From Gloeobacter morelensis MG652769 (lineage in GTDB: Bacteria; Cyanobacteriota; Cyanobacteriia; Gloeobacterales; Gloeobacteraceae), in assembly GCF_021018745.1 (NCBI RefSeq), contig NZ_CP063845.1, positions 2,852,001 to 2,916,000 on the forward strand: DNA of 64,000 bases. The letters run 5' to 3'. Below are positions 8,575-16,015 of the stretch, in pieces (position 1 is the stretch's first letter; each line of letters begins with the position of its first letter). Under the pieces are notes generated by a model. It saw nothing but the letters and a program-made list of their open reading frames with translations, was not told the DNA's origin and ran no database searches. Both the position numbers and the translations under genes were made by a program.

Positions 8575-9147
8575 TCAGCTTTCGAAGCGGACCTCTTCGT
8601 AGACCTGGGCCATCGAGACCCGCAGATCCAGGCTGGCGAAGTAGATTTCGTGGTCTTCTTCGCTGTAGGGGTGCAGTTCCCAAATACCTGCAGGATTGCG
8701 CCTGAAGCAATCGACACCCGGTCGCTCGGCATCCACCAGGACGTATTCACTCAGTGTCTCGATGCGCCGGTAGCGGCGAAATTTGGTGCCCCGGTCGTAG
8801 GCTTCGGTGGTCGGTGAGAGTACTTCGATCACCAGCGACGGGAAGTAAATAGCCCGCACGGCGTTCCTGTCGCGCTCGTCGCAGGTGACGACGACATCGG
8901 GATACAAAAACGGTCCCTGCTCCGAGATGCCCACTTTGGCATCTGAACTAAATACGCGGCAGGGTCCACCCCTCAGGTGCAGTTTCAACGAGAAGGCCAG
9001 GTTGACGATGATGGCCGCGTGGGGAATCGTTCCGCCAGTCACCTCGAACACCTCGCCGTCGACGTACTCGTGCTTGTACTCCTGGAGCGCTTCCCACTCG
9101 AAGTACTCCTGCGGGGTTAAGCCTCTCCGCTTCGCATTGGCGACCAT
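8575..9147 (-). CDS. Uma2 family (DUF820) putative endonuclease
   Basis: 190 residues. Complete Uma2 pattern: EYVDGEVFEVTGGT near the N-terminus, then PDVVVTCDERD, LVIEVLSPTTEAYDRG, and EYVLVDAERPGVDCFRR. The ATG has AGGAG about five bases upstream. It converges with the preceding Uma2 gene, eight bases apart at their 3' ends; the two are clearly different in sequence, so this is not a recent tandem duplication. The nuclease activity is a family prediction. Confidence 0.9.
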   Translation of the reverse strand: MVANAKRRGLTPQEYFEWEALQEYKHEYVDGEVFEVTGGTIPHAAIIVNLAFSLKLHLRGGPCRVFSSDAKVGISEQGPFLYPDVVVTCDERDRNAVRAIYFPSLVIEVLSPTTEAYDRGTKFRRYRRIETLSEYVLVDAERPGVDCFRRNPAGIWELHPYSEEDHEIYFASLDLRVSMAQVYEEVRFES

Positions 9148-9196
9148 GGGATCTCCTGGGGGCGAACAGCAATAGACTGCTTTTATTGTGACCTGG

Positions 9197-10504
9197 CTAA
9201 AAGCTGCTGCCGCTGACGAAATTGAACTCGGCCACTTTGAGGGCCGGCAGCAGGCTGGGGGGCAGTTCGTTGTCGGCCGCCGCCTCGGGGCGGCTCAGAG
9301 CGAGGGTTTTGGAGAGCATTTCGAGGATGCTCTGGTTAAAGCGCAACACCTTCACCCCCTGGGTAATCTGGCCCTTTTCGATGAGAAACGTGCCGTCGCG
9401 CGTCAGGCCGGTGACCGTGGTTTCGTCGGGCTTGACGTCGCGGACGTACCAGACGTGGGTGACGAGCAATCCCCGCTCGGTGGAGCGAATCAGATCTTCG
9501 AGGCTCTTGTCCTCGCCTTCCATAGCGAGACTGTGGGGAGCAGGCACCGGCGGCCGGTTGTTTTTCTGGGCGGTAAAGCGGTCCCAGCGCATCTGCTGGA
9601 ACACGCCCCGGTCGATCCAGCTCAGTTGCGGCTGGGGTAGCCCCTCGCTGTCGAAGGGCACCGTCGGCAGACGGGTACTAGTGGGGTCGGTGCGCAGGGT
9701 GATGTTGGAGCCGACCAGTTTCTGGCCGATTTTGCCCGACAGGAACGTCACCCCGTCCAGGGTGTCGCGGGCGTCCATCTGCTCCACCAGGTGCAACAAC
9801 AGTGTGCCCACCGCCGCCGGGGCGAGGATGACCGTGTAGCGACCCGGCTCGACGGCCACGGGATTGACGCCCCGGCGGGCCTGCTCGATGGCGCTCTGGG
9901 CGATCCGCTCCGGCGACAACAGCGCCATGCGCGAGGCGACATCGCGCGCCCAGCCGGAACTGTCCGGTCCCTGCAGCGTGCAGCCGATCTGGGCATCGGT
10001 GCGCAGGTGGTAGGCGAACAGGCCGCTGGAAGCGGCCACCACCGAGACGCGCTCGCCGCTTTCGACCGTTCCGGCCGCCCGCAGGCTCGCCTTGCCGGCG
10101 GCACCCGCGATGAGGGCGGCGCGTTTGGCGCGCTCGACCGGTGTCAGGTTTGCGGTGGCCGGGTCGTAGGCATCCACCGCCAGATACTGCTGCCGGGGCA
10201 AAGGCGGCAGATATTCCGGGTCGGGCCGGGCCACCCGGGCCAGATCCTCGGCCCGGCCCACCGCCGTGCGGATCGCTTCTTCGCTCAGGCTGCTCACCCG
10301 CGCGGTGCCCCGGCGGTTCTCGAAGGCCACCTCCACCACCAACTCGGTGCCCGCATCCAGGGTGTTCTGGGTGATGGCGTTGTTGGCAAAGCGGGTGACG
10401 GCATTGCGGCGCTCGCCGAGGCGCACCAGCACGTCCTTGGCGCTCGCGGCCTTGAGGACCGTTTCGACCACCTTTTTGGCGCGCCCTTCATCGAGAAAAG
10501 CCAC
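9197..10504 (-). CDS. pmbA: TldD/PmbA family protease subunit, PmbA-like
   Basis: About 435 residues. TldD and PmbA (TldE) form a heteromeric metalloprotease that in E. coli degrades CcdA and processes microcin precursors. This partner lacks the HExxxH motif, as expected for PmbA/TldE. It lies immediately downstream of the HExxxH-bearing gene; a GTG start at 10504 falls one base after its stop. A longer frame from ATG 10564 would overlap the upstream gene by 59 nt and begin with non-PmbA-like sequence, so it is not used. Together the pair would make one heterodimer. Confidence 0.88.
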   Translation of the reverse strand: MAFLDEGRAKKVVETVLKAASAKDVLVRLGERRNAVTRFANNAITQNTLDAGTELVVEVAFENRRGTARVSSLSEEAIRTAVGRAEDLARVARPDPEYLPPLPRQQYLAVDAYDPATANLTPVERAKRAALIAGAAGKASLRAAGTVESGERVSVVAASSGLFAYHLRTDAQIGCTLQGPDSSGWARDVASRMALLSPERIAQSAIEQARRGVNPVAVEPGRYTVILAPAAVGTLLLHLVEQMDARDTLDGVTFLSGKIGQKLVGSNITLRTDPTSTRLPTVPFDSEGLPQPQLSWIDRGVFQQMRWDRFTAQKNNRPPVPAPHSLAMEGEDKSLEDLIRSTERGLLVTHVWYVRDVKPDETTVTGLTRDGTFLIEKGQITQGVKVLRFNQSILEMLSKTLALSRPEAAADNELPPSLLPALKVAEFNFVSGSSF

Positions 10505-10505
10505 G

Positions 10506-12062
10506 CTAAACCTGCCGACCGGAACCGACTTCGATCTGCCGGAAGCGGGCCGGGGCGGCTCCATGGGTCATCTGCCCCGCCTGGCCCGGCTGGCCTTTGC
10601 CGCAGTTGAGCAGCCCCCAGGGCCGCCAGTGCTCAGGACCGCACACCGCGTCGCACGCCCCCCAAAATGTGGGGGTGGTACCCCGGTAGACGACGTCTTT
10701 GAGCATCTCCGCTTTTTTGCCGCCCCGGATGCGGTAGAAAAGATCGCCGCCAAATTGAAAATTGAGCCGCTTTTGGTCGATCGAGTAGGTGCCGGTGCTC
10801 TCGATGTAGATGCCGTCTTTGGTGTCGGCGATCAAGTCCTCGGGCGATCCTGCCCCCGGGGCCAGGCCGACGTTGGCGATGCGCACAATCGGCATAAATT
10901 CCCAGCTCTCGCACCGGCAGCAGCCGTGGGAGCGCCGAAAACCCACCTGGGGAGCCACCTCCCGGTTGGTGGAGTAGCCCACCAGCCGCCCCTCGCGCAC
11001 GATGTCCCACCGCTGGGCCGCCACGCCTTCGTCGTCGTAGCCCAGCGAGGCGAGCCCCCCCGGCAGGGTGTTGTCGGCCACCAGGTTGACCTGGCGCGAG
11101 CCGTACTGCAGGCGGCCGAGCTGGTCGGGGGTAGCAAAAGTGGTGCCGGCGTAGTCGGCCTCGTAGCCCAGGGCGCGGTCCAGTTCGGTGGCGTGGCCGA
11201 CGCTCTCGTGGATGGTGAGGTGCAGATTTTCGCCATCTAGAATCAAGTCGAATGTGCCCCGCGGCGCCTCGGTGGCGGTGAGTTTTTGCTTGGCTTCACC
11301 GGCGACCCGCTCGGCGTGGGCGAGCAACTCCCCCGCCTCGATATGCTCCCAGCCCGCCTGCAGCGGATGGATTTCATAAAAGCGCGACTGCTGCTCGCCG
11401 CCGCCGGCCGCAAAGGCCGCAAGCCCAGCGTTGGTGATCAAGCTTTCGATGTGCAACAGCGCCCCTTCGCTCGACGCAAAGTACTTGTCGGTGCCAACCA
11501 ACAACATAAACCCGGTCGCCACCTTCACCTCGGGTACCTTGCGCATCTTCTCTGTGCAGGCAAGCAGCAAGTCCACTTTTTTATCCACCGGTACTGCGAA
11601 GCTCTCCACGGTGCGCGGCGAGCGGAACTGGCCGCGGTGGGCGGGTTCAAGAGCAAGCTTGACGGGTGTCTGCTGAGAAAGGGCGCTCGCTTTGGCAATC
11701 TCCACCGCCTGACGGGCGGTCTGGCGCGCGCTCGCGGGGGTGACGGCGGCGGAACTGGCAAATCCCCAGGCCCCCTTCGCCAGGCAGCGGATCCCAAACC
11801 CGTGGGTTTCCTCGTCGCTCAGTTGCGCCATCCGGTCGTTGCGTGCCTCCAGCACCTGCCGGCGCTGCCGGATGAGGCGAATGTCGGCGTAACTTGCCCC
11901 CGCCTGCCGGGCCGCTTTGATCGCTTGCGCGCACAGCTCGGCCGCGAGGCGGCCGTCGGCGGGTACCGGCTGGGCTAGCGTCCCACGCCCCGGCACCAGC
12001 AGGACGGGCGAAGCGGCCAAAAGCCGGAGCAATCGGCGACGAGGCAACAAGCATCGGGACAT
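10506..12062 (-). CDS. tldD: TldD-like metalloprotease with an N-terminal signal-like segment
   Basis: 518 residues. The zinc site HESVGH (HExxxH) is present in the segment LHLTIHESVGHATELDRA, as in TldD. Unusually the protein starts with a basic run including RRR, followed by a hydrophobic stretch and an Ala-Gln junction near residue 31, which resembles a Tat or Sec signal peptide; TldD of E. coli is cytosolic. No convincing alternative start was found between the signal-like part and the first conserved TldD residues. The PmbA partner downstream shows no such signal, so export of the complex is doubtful. Confidence 0.9.
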   Translation of the reverse strand: MSRCLLPRRRLLRLLAASPVLLVPGRGTLAQPVPADGRLAAELCAQAIKAARQAGASYADIRLIRQRRQVLEARNDRMAQLSDEETHGFGIRCLAKGAWGFASSAAVTPASARQTARQAVEIAKASALSQQTPVKLALEPAHRGQFRSPRTVESFAVPVDKKVDLLLACTEKMRKVPEVKVATGFMLLVGTDKYFASSEGALLHIESLITNAGLAAFAAGGGEQQSRFYEIHPLQAGWEHIEAGELLAHAERVAGEAKQKLTATEAPRGTFDLILDGENLHLTIHESVGHATELDRALGYEADYAGTTFATPDQLGRLQYGSRQVNLVADNTLPGGLASLGYDDEGVAAQRWDIVREGRLVGYSTNREVAPQVGFRRSHGCCRCESWEFMPIVRIANVGLAPGAGSPEDLIADTKDGIYIESTGTYSIDQKRLNFQFGGDLFYRIRGGKKAEMLKDVVYRGTTPTFWGACDAVCGPEHWRPWGLLNCGKGQPGQAGQMTHGAAPARFRQIEVGSGRQV

Positions 12063-12164
12063 CGGCTCAACCCATGCGGGCGCTCTATTTTATGCATCCT
12101 CCCCTGGCCTGCGGCAACCCTGGCGCGCTCCGGTAGGATCGCCATAGACGCGTTTGCCCGCACA

Positions 12165-12596
12165 ATGAGCTCCCTTTACAACTCCGATTTTTACGCCTGG
12201 AGCCTCAAGCAGGCCGAGTTGCTGCGCGAGCGCCAATGGGACTTGCTCGACATCGAAAACATCGCCGAGGAGATAGAAAGCTTGGCCCGCTCCGATCGCC
12301 GCGAGCTGCGCAACCGCCTGGGCGTTTTGACAGCCCATTTGCTCAAGTGGGAGTACCAGCCCGAAAAGCGCTCGCGCAGCTGGGAGATGACGCTCGTAGA
12401 GCAACGCCTGCAAATCCAGAATCTCCTGGAAGACAGCCCCAGCCTCGGTGTTCTCTTCGACGCATTGCTGCAGCAGGGTTACCGCTATGCCCTGTTGCAA
12501 GCCGAGCGGGAAACGTGTCTGCCGCGCGAGACATTTCCGACCCAATGCCCCTACACCCCTGGCGAAGTGCTTGATTCGAGGTTTTATCCCGGCTAG
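12165..12596 (+). CDS. DUF29 family protein
   Basis: 143 residues. The N-terminus (LYNSDFYAWSLKQAELLRE) and the following LDIENIAEEIESLARSDRRE are the signature of DUF29, a cyanobacteria-rich family of all-helical proteins of unknown function. The rest fits the family: LLKWEYQPEKRSRSW in the middle and a C-terminal FPTQCPYTPGEVLD segment. It is divergent from tldD across 102 bp. No Shine-Dalgarno is evident before the ATG. No function can be assigned. Confidence 0.88.
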   Translation: MSSLYNSDFYAWSLKQAELLRERQWDLLDIENIAEEIESLARSDRRELRNRLGVLTAHLLKWEYQPEKRSRSWEMTLVEQRLQIQNLLEDSPSLGVLFDALLQQGYRYALLQAERETCLPRETFPTQCPYTPGEVLDSRFYPG

Positions 12597-12720
12597 CGAA
12601 ATGGCGCCTGGTATCGGGAGATCAAGCAGAAGTGCCAGCAACTCAAGGCACCGCATCATGCCGTCAAGCTATGCGATCGAGTTTAAAATGTTCGCATCGA
12701 CTACAAATGGAGCTGGTTTG

Positions 12721-13092
12721 ATGAAGAACCCCGCGTCCTATTTTGAAATACCCGTGGTTGACCTTGATCGTGCCATGCAATTTTATTCTGCTGTTTTCGG
12801 TTATCGCTTTGAAAGAGAGCAGATACACGGCAATGAGATGGCCCTTTTGCCAATCTATGAAGGCCAAGAGGGAATCAGCGGCGCTCTTGCTCAAGGTGAG
12901 ATCTATGTACCCTCAAAAAATGGCTCTTTAATTTACCTGAACTCCTCAGATATCAACGCAACTTTAAACAAAGTGAAGTCAAACGGCGGAGATGTACTGT
13001 TACCGATGACGCCTGTTGGGGAACTTGGTTTTGTTGCTGAATTTGAAGATAGCGAAGGCAATAGAATTGCCCTTTTTCAAAACCATGAGTGA
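12721..13092 (+). CDS. VOC (glyoxalase/bleomycin-resistance fold) family protein
   Basis: 123 residues with one VOC module: the N-terminal FEIPVVDLDRAMQFYSAVFG and the C-terminal GFVAEFEDSEGNRIALFQ are diagnostic. Metal ligands cannot be assigned safely. The ATG at 12721 has GGAG eight bases upstream. The gene is visibly richer in A and T than its neighbours and sits beside a decayed gene, which suggests acquisition from elsewhere. Substrate unknown. Confidence 0.85.
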   Translation: MKNPASYFEIPVVDLDRAMQFYSAVFGYRFEREQIHGNEMALLPIYEGQEGISGALAQGEIYVPSKNGSLIYLNSSDINATLNKVKSNGGDVLLPMTPVGELGFVAEFEDSEGNRIALFQNHE

Positions 13093-13157
13093 TGATGATC
13101 CCTGCTCTATCAAAAGAATTGGGAATAATGGACTAGAGATTGCCCGTTCACCTACCC

Positions 13158-13595
13158 ATGTACTCAATCGATCATCGGGATTTCGTCACCGAGCGCAAGG
13201 ATCTGCCGCAGTCTTCGGTCGGTGCTCCCTGTCCCGCTGCCATATTTAGTGAGCATTTTCTACCTCTGGCGTACTACCCGGAAGAACGCAAAGAGGACTG
13301 GGACGGCTCAAGCGTTCACATTGCCGATGTACATTCGCAAGGGGAACCCTGCGCACTGGTCCTCTTCACCGATGCCATCGCTCATCTGTTCGGCCCGCCA
13401 AACGATGAACGTGTTCGATGCCCGTTTCTGGGCCTACTGGAATCTGAAATGCGGACGTGCCTCCGTCCCGCCCTTGCCGCTGCGTCACGGCCTGCACCCA
13501 ATATGCCCCCAACCCTGGGCGCTGAGTCCCGCGTCGTTGGCTGCCTGCGCCTGGGGATCGAGAAGTGGCGCAAATGGCGGAGCCGTCTTTCCTGA
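13158..13595 (+). pseudogene. Degraded cyanobacterial hypothetical gene (C-terminus lost)
   Basis: The first 90 or so codons (MYSIDHRDF... GAP...LAYYPEER...WDG... to FGPPNDE) look like a conserved cyanobacterial family of about 150 residues that usually starts MYSID and has an FGPPNDE motif. After FGPPNDE the frame turns into a low-complexity Ala/Arg-rich stretch without the expected Trp-Ile-Arg and HFIF-type end. Frameshift and/or deletion is the likely cause. Recognition of the family rests on memory of similar sequences, so confidence is moderate. Confidence 0.45.
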
Positions 13596-13773
13596 GGCGG
13601 GCTATTCAGCATAACGCCAGCCGGGCGCGGCCCTTCCCGCTTTTGCGCACTAAAGCTTTTCCAGCAAGACGCATCTTTGTGCCTCCAGCCGCCAAGCAGG
13701 GCCGACATCCCTGACGGGCATTCCATGTGGTTATTGGTTTGATAACAAATGTTGCGATCCTGGGATTTTGTGT

Positions 13774-13816
13774 ATCAGAAAACACGATTAGGGCGCGGTA
13801 CAGCGTGTTTCCTGAT
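13774..13816. promoter_or_regulatory. Imperfect 13-bp inverted repeat upstream of nrtA
   Basis: Arms at 13774-13786 (ATCAGAAAACACG) and 13804-13816 (CGTGTTTCCTGAT) match at 12 of 13 positions, with 17 bases between. The repeat ends 31 bp before the nrtA ATG. It is not followed by a T-run, so it is not an ordinary terminator; an operator for a dimeric regulator or a leader hairpin controlling the nitrate operon are the main options. Confidence 0.6.
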
Positions 13817-13847
13817 GTAAACAAAGGCCAGATTGCAGACTTCCGCC

Positions 13848-15131
13848 ATGCCCGAAGATTCCACCCAGTTCACGCTCACCCGCCGCGGCTTGCTCCAGGC
13901 AGCCGGGGCAGCCACGGTCGGTTCGCTGCTGACCCCCGGTTACGTAGGGGCGGCCGACGCCCCTGAGACTACCAAGGCCCGGCTTGGATTTATTTCGCTC
14001 AGCGACTGCGCGCCGCTGGTGATCGCCAAAGAAAAAGGTCTGTTCGACAAATACGGCATGAAGGACGTCGAGGTCGCCAAGCAGGCGTCGTGGGGGGTGA
14101 CCCGCGACAACCTCGAACTGGGTGCCGGGGGCGGCGGTATCGACGGTGCCCATATCCTCACGCCGATGGTTTATCTGATTGCCAACGGCAACATCACCAA
14201 GGGCAGTAAGAAAGTGCCGATGTTCATCCTGGCGAGACTCAACGTCAACGGCCAGGGCATCTCGGTGGCCAACAAATATAAGCCCCTCAAGGTGGGCCTC
14301 GACGCCGCGCCGATGAAGGCAGAAGCGCTCAAGGCCAAAGCCAACGGCGATCCGATTACCGTCGCCCAGACTTTTCCGGGGGGTACCCACTGGGCGTGGC
14401 TGCGCTACTGGCTCGCCGCCGGCGGCATCGACCCGGAAACGGACGTCAAGATGATCACCGTGCCGCCTCCACAGATGGTGGCCAACATGAAGACCGGCGT
14501 CACCGACGCTTTTTGCGTGGGCGAGCCGTGGCACCAGCAGCTCATCAACCAGCAAATCGGCTATACGGCGGTGACCACCGGCCAAATCTGGAACCGCCAC
14601 CCGGAAAAATCCTTTGCCCTGCGCGCCGACTACGTCGAGAAATATCCGAAAGCGACAAAAGCGCTGTTGATGGCGGTGCAGGAGGCCCAGATCTGGGCTG
14701 ACAAGGCCGAGAACAAGGACGAACTGGCCCAAATCGTCAGCAAGCGCAGCTGGATAGGTGCCCCGGTCTCCGACATCGTGGCGCGCTACAAGGGCATCAT
14801 CGACTACGGCGACGGTCGGCCGGTGGAGCGCAACAGCCCCCACATCATGCAGTTCTGGAAAGATTTTGCTTCTTACCCTTATCAGAGCCACGATCTGTGG
14901 TTTTTGACCGAGGACATCCGCTGGGGCGTCCTGAGCGCGACCACCGACACCAAAAAGCTGGTGGCGGCGGTCAACCGCGAGGATCTCTGGCGCGAGGCAG
15001 CCAAGGCCCTGGGCCAGCCGACTCCCAAGGGCACCTCCCGGGGTGTCGAAAAATTCTTCGACGGCGTCTCCTTCGACCCGGCCAAGCCGGAAGCATACCT
15101 CAAGAGCGTCAAGCTCAAGAAACTGGCCTGA
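13848..15131 (+). CDS. nrtA: Nitrate ABC transporter substrate-binding protein
   Basis: 427 residues, the periplasmic nitrate/nitrite receptor of the NrtABCD transporter. It opens with a twin-arginine signal (TRRGLLQAAG) followed by a hydrophobic stretch. There is no lipobox cysteine, so it looks like a soluble exported protein, whereas NrtA of well-studied cyanobacteria is a lipoprotein. NrtA/SsuA-type motifs follow (LGFISLSDCAPLVIAKEKG, PPPQMVANMKTG, FCVGEPWHQQ). ATG 13848 is used; an in-frame TTG at 13833 is not needed. First gene of a six-gene run. Confidence 0.95.
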   Translation: MPEDSTQFTLTRRGLLQAAGAATVGSLLTPGYVGAADAPETTKARLGFISLSDCAPLVIAKEKGLFDKYGMKDVEVAKQASWGVTRDNLELGAGGGGIDGAHILTPMVYLIANGNITKGSKKVPMFILARLNVNGQGISVANKYKPLKVGLDAAPMKAEALKAKANGDPITVAQTFPGGTHWAWLRYWLAAGGIDPETDVKMITVPPPQMVANMKTGVTDAFCVGEPWHQQLINQQIGYTAVTTGQIWNRHPEKSFALRADYVEKYPKATKALLMAVQEAQIWADKAENKDELAQIVSKRSWIGAPVSDIVARYKGIIDYGDGRPVERNSPHIMQFWKDFASYPYQSHDLWFLTEDIRWGVLSATTDTKKLVAAVNREDLWREAAKALGQPTPKGTSRGVEKFFDGVSFDPAKPEAYLKSVKLKKLA

Positions 15132-15163
15132 AGGACCGGGCCTCTCACTAGCGGGAACAATTC

Positions 15164-16009
15164 ATGACGACGACAAACGAGACGGCCATCGCCCCGGCGC
15201 GGGGCGAAGCAGCCGGAACCAGTCCCCAGATGAAAGCTTTGCTGGAGCGCAGCAGCACCGTAGTACTGCCGCTCATCGCGGTGGCGGTATTTTTGGGCCT
15301 CTGGCAGGCCCTCAGCGCCGGAGGGCTCACCGGCACGCTGCCGGGGCCGCTGCAGGTGGTCCAGGACGTGCAGCCGCTGATTATAGGCTTTTTTAACAAC
15401 AGCGAGAACGACGTCGGTATTGCCTGGCAACTGGCTGCCTCGTTGCAGCGCGTGGCGATTGGCTACACCCTCGCCGCGGTGGTCGGTGTCTCAGTGGGCA
15501 TTTTGATGGGCTCGATGCGGCCCTTCCAGCTGGCCCTCGACCCGATCTTTCAGGTGTTGCGCACGATCCCGCCCCTGGCGTGGCTGCCGATTGCCCTGGC
15601 GGCCCTCAGCCAGGCGAACCCGAGCGCGATTTTCGTCATCTTCATCACCGCCGTCTGGCCGATTATCATCAACACCGCCGTCGGCGTGCGCTCGACCCCC
15701 CAGGACTACCGCAACGTCGCGAGCGTCCTGAAGCTTTCCAAATTCACTTACTTCTTTCAGATCCTGCTACCTTCGGCGGCTTCCTATATCTTCACGGGCC
15801 TGCGCATCGCCGTCGGTCTCGCCTGGCTGGCGATCGTCGCCGCCGAGATGCTCACCGGCGGCGTCGGCATCGGCTTTTTTATCTGGGATTCTTATAACAG
15901 CTCGCGCATGGCCGACATCATCCTGGCGGTGCTGTGCGTCGGGCTGGTGGGCTTTGTCCTGGATCGGATGATCTACTACGCCGGCCGTCTGCTGGTCGCT
16001 TCGGAGTAA
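15164..16009 (+). CDS. nrtB: Nitrate ABC transporter permease
   Basis: 281 residues with six or so transmembrane segments. Near residue 190 is the permease EAA-like loop typical of the taurine/nitrate importer family (VASVLKLSKFTYFFQILLPS). It forms the membrane channel for nitrate and nitrite with NrtC and NrtD. The start is 32 nt after nrtA, and nrtC begins six nt after its stop, so the genes are one transcription unit. Confidence 0.95.
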   Translation: MTTTNETAIAPARGEAAGTSPQMKALLERSSTVVLPLIAVAVFLGLWQALSAGGLTGTLPGPLQVVQDVQPLIIGFFNNSENDVGIAWQLAASLQRVAIGYTLAAVVGVSVGILMGSMRPFQLALDPIFQVLRTIPPLAWLPIALAALSQANPSAIFVIFITAVWPIIINTAVGVRSTPQDYRNVASVLKLSKFTYFFQILLPSAASYIFTGLRIAVGLAWLAIVAAEMLTGGVGIGFFIWDSYNSSRMADIILAVLCVGLVGFVLDRMIYYAGRLLVASE

Positions 16010-16015
16010 ACACAA

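Noticed and set aside
13772-13785. NtcA-like GTA-N8-CAC before nrtA
   Set aside because: One core mismatch and no -10 element at the expected 22-base spacing; the overlapping large dyad explains it better.
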